A stretch of DNA of 33,005 nt from Ruminiclostridium cellobioparum subsp. termitidis CT1112. Its GTDB lineage: Bacteria > Bacillota > Clostridia > Acetivibrionales > DSM-1351. Numbering within the stretch: position 1 is the stretch's first letter; the number at the start of each line of letters is the position of its first letter. A program made the position numbers and the translations under genes. Shown here piece after piece: positions 26,990-33,005 of the stretch. Under the pieces are notes generated by a model, which had not been told where the DNA came from, searched no databases, and saw only the letters and a program-made list of their open reading frames with translations. The DNA lies in NCBI RefSeq assembly GCF_000350485.1, contig NZ_AORV01000014.1:1-33005 (forward strand), read 5' to 3'.

Positions 26990-27011
26990 TAAACTTTTGA
27001 GCATTTGGGTA

Positions 27012-27040
27012 TTGACATTAGAATAAAAGATTTATATAAT
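27012..27040 (+). promoter_or_regulatory. ROK regulator promoter
   Basis: Perfect TTGACA (27012-27017) and TATAAT (27035-27040) with a 17-nt spacer. The start site would fall within or just past the palindrome at 27041-27053. Confidence 0.85.
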
Positions 27041-27053
27041 TTAAGTAACTTAA
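27041..27053. promoter_or_regulatory. Palindromic operator candidate at the ROK promoter
   Basis: TTAAGTAACTTAA is a perfect palindrome with a single central base, placed directly after the -10 hexamer where a bound repressor would block initiation. The right half, ACTTAATTCAATGA, recurs in slightly altered form before the binding-protein gene (28393-28410). Confidence 0.55.
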
Positions 27054-27115
27054 TTCAATGAAAAAAGTAAGTCTTTTGAATTTGGAATAACTGTGGAAAT
27101 ATGGAGTTGATAAAA

Positions 27116-28321
27116 ATGAAATCAAAAAACATAAATAATGAAAGAATGAAAATTATTAACTCAAAAGTTGTTCTGAATTATATAAGGGAGAAAGTGTCGG
27201 TTTCACGAAAAGTAATTGCAGATGAAGTGGGTTTGACCCAATCTACAGTGACTAATATAATACATGAACTAATTGAGGGCGGATATGTTATTGAAACCGG
27301 AAAGGGTGAATCCGACGGCGGAAGAAGGCCGGTTTTCCTGCAATTAAATGCCAAGGCAGGCTATGCTATCGGCATAGAATTAAATGTAGTAAAAATCACA
27401 TGTATTCTCACAAATTTTAAAGCTGAAATTGTGGAGAGAATTGAAGCAGATACTAATATTTCCGAAGGTCAGGAGAAGGTAATAGCCAGGATTATAGATT
27501 TAATAGAAAAGATCATTGCCCGGTCAGGCATAGCAAAGGAAAAAATCTGCGGTATTGGTTTGGTATCTGCAGGTCCTTATGACAGGGAGGAAGGTATAAT
27601 GGTCAACCCTCCGAATTTCCCCGGATGGTTCAGCGTTCCCATTAAAAATCTTATCCAGGATAAATTGAATATACCTACTTATTTTGAGAAAGACACTAAT
27701 GCTGCTGCTATTGCGGAACATTGGTACGGGGATGTAAGTGATGTAAAAAATCTTTTTGCCATGAATATATATGATATCGGTATAGGCGGCGGAGTTATAA
27801 TAAATGATCAATTATTCCGCGGCTTTAAGGACGGCGCTGCCAATGTCGGCCACATGTCTATCGATATTAACGGTAAATTGTGCAAATGCGGTAATACCGG
27901 ATGTCTGGAAACAATTTCATCAGGTGTTGCGTTATTGGATAAAGTTAAAAGTGAGATTAAAAAAGGTAAAAAATCAATAATAGAGCAGGAAGTAAAAGAT
28001 ATTGATGATATAAGTATCGATATGATGATAGATGCCTTAAATAAGGATGATACCCTTACAAGGACGGTCATTGATGAAGGTGCCAGATGTGTGAGCATAG
28101 CTATAACAAATATAGTGAATTTATACAGCCCTGAAGTTATAGTTATGGGAGGTAATTTTATCAATAAGTGCCCCATTTATAAAGATATGATAATCAAACA
28201 TGTCAAAGCGAAGAAATTTCCTCCGCATTATGATATGAAAATTGTCCTGACGGATTTTGGAGATGTGCAGGGAGCATTGGGAGGGGCAGTAATCGCATTA
28301 CAGGAAATATTTAAAGCGTAG
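27116..28321 (+). CDS. ROK-family transcriptional regulator (NagC/XylR type)
   Basis: ROK regulators bind DNA through an N-terminal winged helix and sense sugars through a kinase-like domain. The 401 residues have an N-terminal helix-turn-helix (about 17-60, VSVSRKVIADEVGLTQSTVTNIIHELIEGGYV, with GGRRPV), then a ROK domain with GIGGGVIIND, GANVGH-like AANVGHMSID (His246) and the zinc motif CKCGNTGCLE (Cys256, 258, 263). The ATG at 27116 has GGAG 9 bases upstream; the ATG at 27101 overlaps that site. It stands ahead of a sugar ABC transporter locus and very likely regulates it and itself. Catalytic sugar-kinase activity is doubtful. Confidence 0.93.
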   Translation: MKSKNINNERMKIINSKVVLNYIREKVSVSRKVIADEVGLTQSTVTNIIHELIEGGYVIETGKGESDGGRRPVFLQLNAKAGYAIGIELNVVKITCILTNFKAEIVERIEADTNISEGQEKVIARIIDLIEKIIARSGIAKEKICGIGLVSAGPYDREEGIMVNPPNFPGWFSVPIKNLIQDKLNIPTYFEKDTNAAAIAEHWYGDVSDVKNLFAMNIYDIGIGGGVIINDQLFRGFKDGAANVGHMSIDINGKLCKCGNTGCLETISSGVALLDKVKSEIKKGKKSIIEQEVKDIDDISIDMMIDALNKDDTLTRTVIDEGARCVSIAITNIVNLYSPEVIVMGGNFINKCPIYKDMIIKHVKAKKFPPHYDMKIVLTDFGDVQGALGGAVIALQEIFKA

Positions 28322-28380
28322 GTTAATTTTTGCAAAGCATCAAAATATGTATCTTAAATTTATAAATTCGTAAAACCCAA

Positions 28381-28402
28381 TTAATTCAAATAACTTAATT
28401 AA
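28381..28402. promoter_or_regulatory. Imperfect palindrome overlapping the ABC-operon promoter
   Basis: The outer six bases TTAATT...AATTAA are symmetric and the centre is imperfect; the ACTTAATT part matches the half site at the ROK promoter (27048-27055). It overlaps the -35 region, consistent with repression by the ROK protein. Confidence 0.5.
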
Positions 28403-28422
28403 TGCAATGAATAAAGTATAAT
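28395..28422 (+). promoter_or_regulatory. Candidate promoter of the sugar ABC locus
   Basis: A perfect TATAAT (28417-28422) has a weak -35 candidate TTAATT (28395-28400) 16 nt upstream, inside the palindrome. Weak -35 and operator overlap would suit a regulated promoter. The leader to the start codon would be about 120 nt. Confidence 0.45.
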
Positions 28423-28546
28423 TACGAATTAATAAATGGGGCTTTTTTAAGAAAGAATATATTACTGATTGATTGATAGTGCTTGCCTTATTTCTTTCAA
28501 GATTAAGTGTCATTTAATTAATAAAATAATTTTTGGAGGAAAAATC

Positions 28547-29851
28547 ATGAAGAAATTCTACAGAGCACTTAGTATGGTTTTATTGGTAGTGGTTTTATCA
28601 GTGTCATTTTTAACTGCGTGCGGCAGTGAGCAAAGTGCGAATTCCACAGAAGCAAGCGGAAGCACAGCTGAAAAAAGCAGTCAGCCGGTAACCCTCAAGA
28701 TATGGGGAGATACAGACAACCAGGCTATTCTTGAAGCTTCATTTAATGAAATCAATGAAGCTTTTACCAAGAAATACCCCAATATTAAATTGGATTACCA
28801 GTATTCGGGCAGTTTTGATTCCATTAATGTAGCTTTACAATCCGATTCATTGCCTGATTTATTCTGGGTACAGGGTAATAAATCAACAAAGATGGCAGAG
28901 ATGACAAAACAAGGCTTCCTGCTGCCTTTAGATGATTATAAACTGGATTCAAGCCGTTTCCCCGAGCAGTCAATAGAATATGCAACCGTAGACGGTAAGA
29001 TTTACTGTTCATTCCCTTCATTTTTTGACTATGCCATAATGTACTATAACAAAGATATCTTCCAAAAATATGGTCTTGATAAGCCAAAGAATTGGGGAGA
29101 ATTTGAGAATATACTAAAAACACTTAAAGACAAAGGGGAAACAGCAATATCATTCGGCGGCAAGGGTGATTTTGACAGATACTGGCTGATGCAGGTACTG
29201 GCACCGACCCTGGCTAATGATGTCCTGCAGAATATAAAGGAGCACAAGGCAGATACCGATTATAAAAACCTGATCGACACATTTAATATTTACCGCAGCT
29301 TTGCCGAAAAAGGTTATCTGGGAAAAGATTTTGCGGCTACAGACGGAGCAGGTGCCCAGTTGGCATTTACAAACGGGAAAGCTGCAATGCTTGTTGACGG
29401 TACATGGAATAATCAGGTTTTCGCAAGTGTTAACTTTAATGTAGGAAGATTTGCTTTGCCGTCAAAGGACGGAGTGCTTTATTCACAGAGCGGCCCAAGT
29501 AACTATAATACTTATGCTGTGTCAGCAAAGACCAAGTACCCTGACGAGGCAGCCAAGTATATTGAGTTCCTCAATGATAAAGAATCACAACAGATATTTG
29601 AAAATAATTTAGGTGCTATTCCTCTCGTAAAAGATCTTACTCCAAAGGATGAATCCGTAAAAGAGATGGCGGAATATGACCAGGTCGGTAATAATATTTA
29701 CCACGTACTTTCAGGAGTTGCCGATGAAACTGCCAGACCTCAGGACATGTTACTTGCCGATATTTTACCTAAACTGATGACTTCAAAAATGACAGGTGAA
29801 GAAGCTGCTCAAAAGATTAAAGATGAAATAGCAAAAAGTAGTGCAAAATAG
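28547..29851 (+). CDS. Sugar ABC transporter substrate-binding lipoprotein
   Basis: This is the extracellular receptor of a carbohydrate ABC importer (family 1 solute-binding, SBP_bac_1). The 434 residues start with a lipoprotein signal MKKFYRALSMVLLVVVLSVS and lipobox LTAC with the lipidated Cys25, then a Ser/Thr-rich linker and the bilobed domain (VTLKIWGDTDNQ; DLFWVQGNKST; TNGKAAMLVDGTW; QDMLLADILPKL near the end). The start at 28547 follows GGAGGA by 6-7 bases; the upstream in-frame ATG at 28469 has no site. It is the first gene of an operon with two permeases. The sugar is unknown; a GH38-type enzyme downstream hints at mannosides. Confidence 0.94.
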   Translation: MKKFYRALSMVLLVVVLSVSFLTACGSEQSANSTEASGSTAEKSSQPVTLKIWGDTDNQAILEASFNEINEAFTKKYPNIKLDYQYSGSFDSINVALQSDSLPDLFWVQGNKSTKMAEMTKQGFLLPLDDYKLDSSRFPEQSIEYATVDGKIYCSFPSFFDYAIMYYNKDIFQKYGLDKPKNWGEFENILKTLKDKGETAISFGGKGDFDRYWLMQVLAPTLANDVLQNIKEHKADTDYKNLIDTFNIYRSFAEKGYLGKDFAATDGAGAQLAFTNGKAAMLVDGTWNNQVFASVNFNVGRFALPSKDGVLYSQSGPSNYNTYAVSAKTKYPDEAAKYIEFLNDKESQQIFENNLGAIPLVKDLTPKDESVKEMAEYDQVGNNIYHVLSGVADETARPQDMLLADILPKLMTSKMTGEEAAQKIKDEIAKSSAK

Positions 29852-29905
29852 TTAAATACCAAATATCCCCGGCAATAATCGAAAAATTAATTGACATTAA
29901 CTAAA

Positions 29906-29957
29906 GAATATAAATAAATGATTTCTCCTGGTATTTGAGGGTCATTTATTTATATTC
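29906..29957 (+). repeat. Perfect 16-bp inverted repeat between binding protein and permease genes
   Basis: GAATATAAATAAATGA (29906-29921) is the exact reverse complement of 29942-29957, with a 20-nt loop. It starts 55 bases after the binding-protein stop and ends 16 bases before the first permease start codon candidate. There is no T-run, so it is better seen as an mRNA-stabilising or processing hairpin that leaves more binding protein than permease. A TTGACA at 29891-29896 lies just upstream without a clear -10. Confidence 0.7.
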
Positions 29958-29981
29958 GAAGGACAGAGGGAGTTGTTCAAA

Positions 29982-30902
29982 TTGCTTTCTTTTTTTAAAA
30001 AAAGGCCGTATCTTCTTTTTATAGCACCAGGGTTTATCTTATACACCATACTGGTAATTTACCCTATAGCAGCAGCTGCTGTTATCAGCTTGTACCGCTG
30101 GAATGGTATAGGACCGAAAACATTTGTCGGATTCAATAATTATATTGAATTATTCAACAACAAAGATATGGTATCACAACTTTGGAATGCGCTATCCCAC
30201 AGTTTAATGATTTTTATATTAACAGTTATATTTGTCATTCCCGTTCAAATCATTATGGCTTACATGATATACAGTAAGGTCAGAGGGAAGAGCTTTTTCC
30301 AGGTAGCGATATTTTCTCCACAATTTATTTCAACTCCTGTAATTATCTTTATATTTACATTATTATTGGATGCTAATATCGGAGTAGTCAACAAGTTTTT
30401 GGAATCAATAGGGCAAGGTCATTTGACAAAACCATGGCTGGGTATACCTGAGTTTGGAATGTATATAGTTTGGATTATGATCTCCTGGGCCGGAATGGGA
30501 GTCGGGATGATGTTTTTTGTAGGCGCAATGAAGATGGTGCCTGTAGATTGCCTGGAATCTGCCTATCTGGATGGAGCGGGCTTCTGGAAGAGACTTATAA
30601 CAATTTTTTTACCACAAATAAAGGTTACCATACTTAATATGGTGCTGATATCTTATATTTTCGGAATGACGATATTTGATTTTAGTTATCTCCTTGGAGG
30701 AACATCAGGCGGTATAGAAAGAAACGTTGACGTCATGTCTTTATTCTTCTACCGTATGGCCTTTGGCGATACTAATCCACTGGGCGGCAACATCAGCCAG
30801 AATTCCATGGGTATGGGTACGACCATTGCGTGTGTATTATTCCTTATGATTTTTATAATTGCCTTAATACAGTTGTTAATAGTATACCGGAAGGAGGAAT
30901 AG
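29982..30902 (+). CDS. Sugar ABC transporter permease, MalF/UgpA type
   Basis: This is one of two membrane subunits of a carbohydrate ABC importer. The 306 residues have about six membrane segments (the first in LLFIAPGFILYTILVIYPI) and the EAA loop ESAYLDGAGFWKRLITIFLPQIK (about residues 189-211) that docks the ATPase. No ATG is present near the start: TTG codons at 29973 and 29982 follow GAGGGAG, and the second has the better 9-base spacing, so I chose it; three residues are uncertain. The partner permease starts two bases after its stop. Confidence 0.93.
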   Translation: MLSFFKKRPYLLFIAPGFILYTILVIYPIAAAAVISLYRWNGIGPKTFVGFNNYIELFNNKDMVSQLWNALSHSLMIFILTVIFVIPVQIIMAYMIYSKVRGKSFFQVAIFSPQFISTPVIIFIFTLLLDANIGVVNKFLESIGQGHLTKPWLGIPEFGMYIVWIMISWAGMGVGMMFFVGAMKMVPVDCLESAYLDGAGFWKRLITIFLPQIKVTILNMVLISYIFGMTIFDFSYLLGGTSGGIERNVDVMSLFFYRMAFGDTNPLGGNISQNSMGMGTTIACVLFLMIFIIALIQLLIVYRKEE

Positions 30903-30904
30903 GA

Positions 30905-31732
30905 ATGAATAAACATCAAGGATTTATGGCTTTAGTAATCAAGGGCTTAATGTGGATTTATTCTCTGATTACATTCTCTATTTTAATTTATATGATATAT
31001 AATTCATTCCGAACAAGACAGGATATTCTGTCCAACACCTTCGGCATGCCGGAAAAGTTGAATCTTAACAATTTTAAAAAGTTATTTGTTAATGATCACT
31101 TCTACAGGTATTTCTTGAACAGTACCGTAATACTCGTCATCAGTTTGATTTTAATAACATTGTTATCTTCAATGACGGCATATGGTATCGGCAGATATAA
31201 ATTTAAATTTAGAAAGTTTACAAGGATCTATTTTCTGATAGGATTGATGTTCCCTGTTCAGCTTGGTATTGTTCCAATATTTTTATTGATGAAGAGCCTT
31301 AACTTAATCGATAGTCATGCTTCTGTTATATTGATATTATCAGCAGGAATTTCCATGCCGGTGTTTATGCTGACCGATTTCTTTGCAAATCTGCCCAATG
31401 AGATTTATGAAGCGGCAATTATCGATGGAGCCGGCGAATGGAAAACATTTTACAAGATTATGTTCCCTATGGCCAAACCCATTGTATTTTCAATTTGCAT
31501 AATCATGTCGGTTCAAGTTTGGAACCAGTTCTTCATGCCCCTCATTTTCCTGCAAAGTGAAGCGTATAAGACCATTCCGCTGATAATAGTAAAATATACA
31601 AAGAATCTATTGAGCACTATGGACCTTGCTATGGCAGCATCTGTACTGTCCACGGTTCCGATCCTGATAATATTCGTTATATTTTCGGAGAGGATTCTGG
31701 AGGGGGTTGCAACAGGCGGTGTAAAAGGGTAA
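30905..31732 (+). CDS. Sugar ABC transporter permease, MalG/UgpE type
   Basis: This is the second membrane subunit. The 275 residues begin MNKHQGFMALVIKGLMW and contain about six membrane segments with the EAA loop YEAAIIDGAGEWKTFYKIMFPMAKP (about residues 169-193), and a C-terminal basic end typical of the CUT1 family. The ATG at 30905 follows an AGGAGG site inside the end of the first permease gene; the longer frame to 30830 is overlap only. No ABC ATPase gene follows, so the importer probably uses a shared MsmX/UgpC-type ATPase from another locus, common in Firmicutes. Confidence 0.93.
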   Translation: MNKHQGFMALVIKGLMWIYSLITFSILIYMIYNSFRTRQDILSNTFGMPEKLNLNNFKKLFVNDHFYRYFLNSTVILVISLILITLLSSMTAYGIGRYKFKFRKFTRIYFLIGLMFPVQLGIVPIFLLMKSLNLIDSHASVILILSAGISMPVFMLTDFFANLPNEIYEAAIIDGAGEWKTFYKIMFPMAKPIVFSICIIMSVQVWNQFFMPLIFLQSEAYKTIPLIIVKYTKNLLSTMDLAMAASVLSTVPILIIFVIFSERILEGVATGGVKG

Positions 31733-31762
31733 TCCCACATTTTCATTCAAAGGAGATTTTAT

Positions 31763-33005
31763 ATGTCCAAAATAAAAGAAATATTATGTATGCACCATAG
31801 CCACCTTGATATAGGGTATACGCATCCACAGACATTATTGCTTGAATTGCAGAGAGATTATATAGATCAAGCCATCGATTTATGTTTAAGCACATCGAAT
31901 TATCCGGAGGAATCAAAATTCAGATGGACATGCGAAGCGACTTATCCGGTGTTGAAATGGCTTCAAACAGCCACCGATGAAAGAAAAGCCCAATTTAAGA
32001 AGTTAATAAAAGACAAACAAATAAGTGTAACAGTCATGCCAATGCATACTACACCGTTATGCAATACCGCCCAAATCGATTACATGTTGAAATTATCGGC
32101 TGATTTGAGCAAATGCCTGGATATACCCATCAGCACAGCCATAAACCATGATGTTAACGGTCAGCCCTGGACAATGAGTCAAATGCTGCTGGACAGCGGA
32201 ATTGATTTTTATATTACCGGAATAAACATTCATTTCGGAGGAATACCGTTCAAGAGACCTGCTGTTTTTCGCTGGGAGACGCCCGACAGGCGTGAACTGC
32301 TTACTTTCCTGGGGGAACATTATTCACTGTTCAGTCAATTTTTAAATACTTCCCTGTCAGATACCGGCTTAATGGATAAAGGTATAAAAGATTATGTAAA
32401 TCGTCTTGAGCAAGGCGGATATAATTATGACTTTGCGTTTTTAACTGCTACCAATCCTCCCCTGTATGATAACAATTCGCCTGACGCCGGACTGGCTGAG
32501 CTGATTAACAAGTATAATCAGGAAGGGCATGAATATACAGTAAGATTTGTTACTCCCGAGATGCTGAGGGAAAAAGTATTGAGTATTAATAAAAATGACA
32601 TTCCGGTCCATAAGGGGGACTGGACGGATTACTGGAATTTTGGCTGCGGAAGTTCTGCAAAAGAGACAAGAGTTAACCGCAGAGCGAAGGAGACAATGAG
32701 GAAAGCTGAGCTGCTGGAGGCTTTTTCAGGCAGTCCGGGGGCATTTTACGACAGGGCGAAGGATGAAGCTTATATTAATGCTGTCATGTATGATGAACAT
32801 ACCTGGGGAGCATCTCAATCAATAAGTGATCCTGATGATGAAGAGGTATACTCCCAGAGAATGCATAAATCTCAAATGGCCTATAAAGCTGCCGATCTAT
32901 CGGCTTATTTGCTGGGAAGGCAGGCAGAGCAGCTGGCAGAGAATGCTTTTCAATCAAACGAGCCTGACGGAATAATTGTTGTTAACACTTCGAGTACAGA
33001 ACAGG
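31763..33005 (+). CDS. GH38-like alpha-mannosidase-type glycoside hydrolase (partial, runs off window end)
   Basis: Only the first 414 codons are present; no stop is reached. The protein opens MSKIKEILCMHHSHLDIGYTHPQ, whose HSHLD (12-16) matches the zinc-binding H-x-D near the N-terminus of GH38 alpha-mannosidases (metal ligands would be His14 and Asp16). A later INHDVNGQPWTMSQMLLDSGIDFYITGIN (128-156) resembles the GH38 nucleophile region with Asp130, and AVMYDEHTWGA near 340-350 could supply another ligand. There is no signal peptide, so it would act in the cytoplasm on imported sugar. The start has AAAGGAGAT upstream and lies 30 bases after the permease. A related uncharacterised family (DUF5054) is possible. 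Exact family and substrate are inferred. Confidence 0.7.
   Translation, partial: MSKIKEILCMHHSHLDIGYTHPQTLLLELQRDYIDQAIDLCLSTSNYPEESKFRWTCEATYPVLKWLQTATDERKAQFKKLIKDKQISVTVMPMHTTPLCNTAQIDYMLKLSADLSKCLDIPISTAINHDVNGQPWTMSQMLLDSGIDFYITGINIHFGGIPFKRPAVFRWETPDRRELLTFLGEHYSLFSQFLNTSLSDTGLMDKGIKDYVNRLEQGGYNYDFAFLTATNPPLYDNNSPDAGLAELINKYNQEGHEYTVRFVTPEMLREKVLSINKNDIPVHKGDWTDYWNFGCGSSAKETRVNRRAKETMRKAELLEAFSGSPGAFYDRAKDEAYINAVMYDEHTWGASQSISDPDDEEVYSQRMHKSQMAYKAADLSAYLLGRQAEQLAENAFQSNEPDGIIVVNTSSTEQ

Larger units (their letters stand above)
28322..28546. other. Control region between the ROK gene and the binding-protein gene
   Basis: Besides the operator and promoter listed separately, ATTAATTC (28380-28387) can pair with GAATTAAT (28426-28433), and CCC and GGGG flank those arms, followed by CTTTTTT (28442-28448). 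That makes a possible terminator for the ROK transcript or an attenuator for the transporter transcript. Confidence 0.5.

Overview
The window is the replication-origin region of a low-GC Firmicute chromosome, most likely an anaerobic clostridium; a Ruminiclostridium-like cluster III relative is my best guess from gene order and protein style, inferred without any search. Genes left of the origin run leftward and genes right of it run rightward, so nearly everything is co-directional with replication forks leaving oriC near 13.9-16.0 kb.

Left arm, minus strand, from the origin outward: rpmH-rnpA-yidD-yidC-jag-mnmE-mnmG-rsmG-noc, then gyrA, then a HelD-type helicase. The first 400 bases look like the strong promoter and leader of an rRNA operon whose 16S gene would begin just beyond base 1. 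These genes cover ribosome and RNase P biogenesis, membrane protein insertion, tRNA U34 and 16S G527 modification, nucleoid occlusion, DNA supercoiling and RNA polymerase recycling.

Origin and right arm, plus strand: dnaA, dnaN, yaaA (S4 domain), recF, remB and gyrB, with DnaA boxes on both sides of dnaA and a DnaA-trio-like unwinding element just before dnaN. After the gyrB terminator come two perfect parS sites and the parA-parB pair, then a DUF4446 membrane protein, a membrane-anchored coiled-coil/repeat protein and two tRNA-Ser genes.

Beyond the tRNAs (about 24.6 kb onward) the content changes from core to accessory. There is a transposase C-terminal remnant, a beta-lactamase-fold serine hydrolase, a D-2-hydroxyacid dehydrogenase, and a carbohydrate-uptake locus: ROK regulator, lipoprotein solute-binding protein, two permeases, and a GH38-like alpha-mannosidase-type enzyme cut by the window end. 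The locus has no ABC ATPase, so a shared ATPase encoded elsewhere is expected. Palindromes beside the ROK and binding-protein promoters suggest ROK control, and a perfect 16-bp hairpin separates the binding-protein gene from the permeases.

Nothing here looks like a wholly new defence or mobile system. The least explained signals are a perfect 16-bp inverted repeat bracketing 240 bp between gyrA and noc with promoter-like sequences pointing outward, a 25-nt periodic CTGCTC motif in the rRNA leader, palindromes in the dnaA upstream region, and lineage-type substitutions at drug- and ATP-site positions of GyrA and GyrB.
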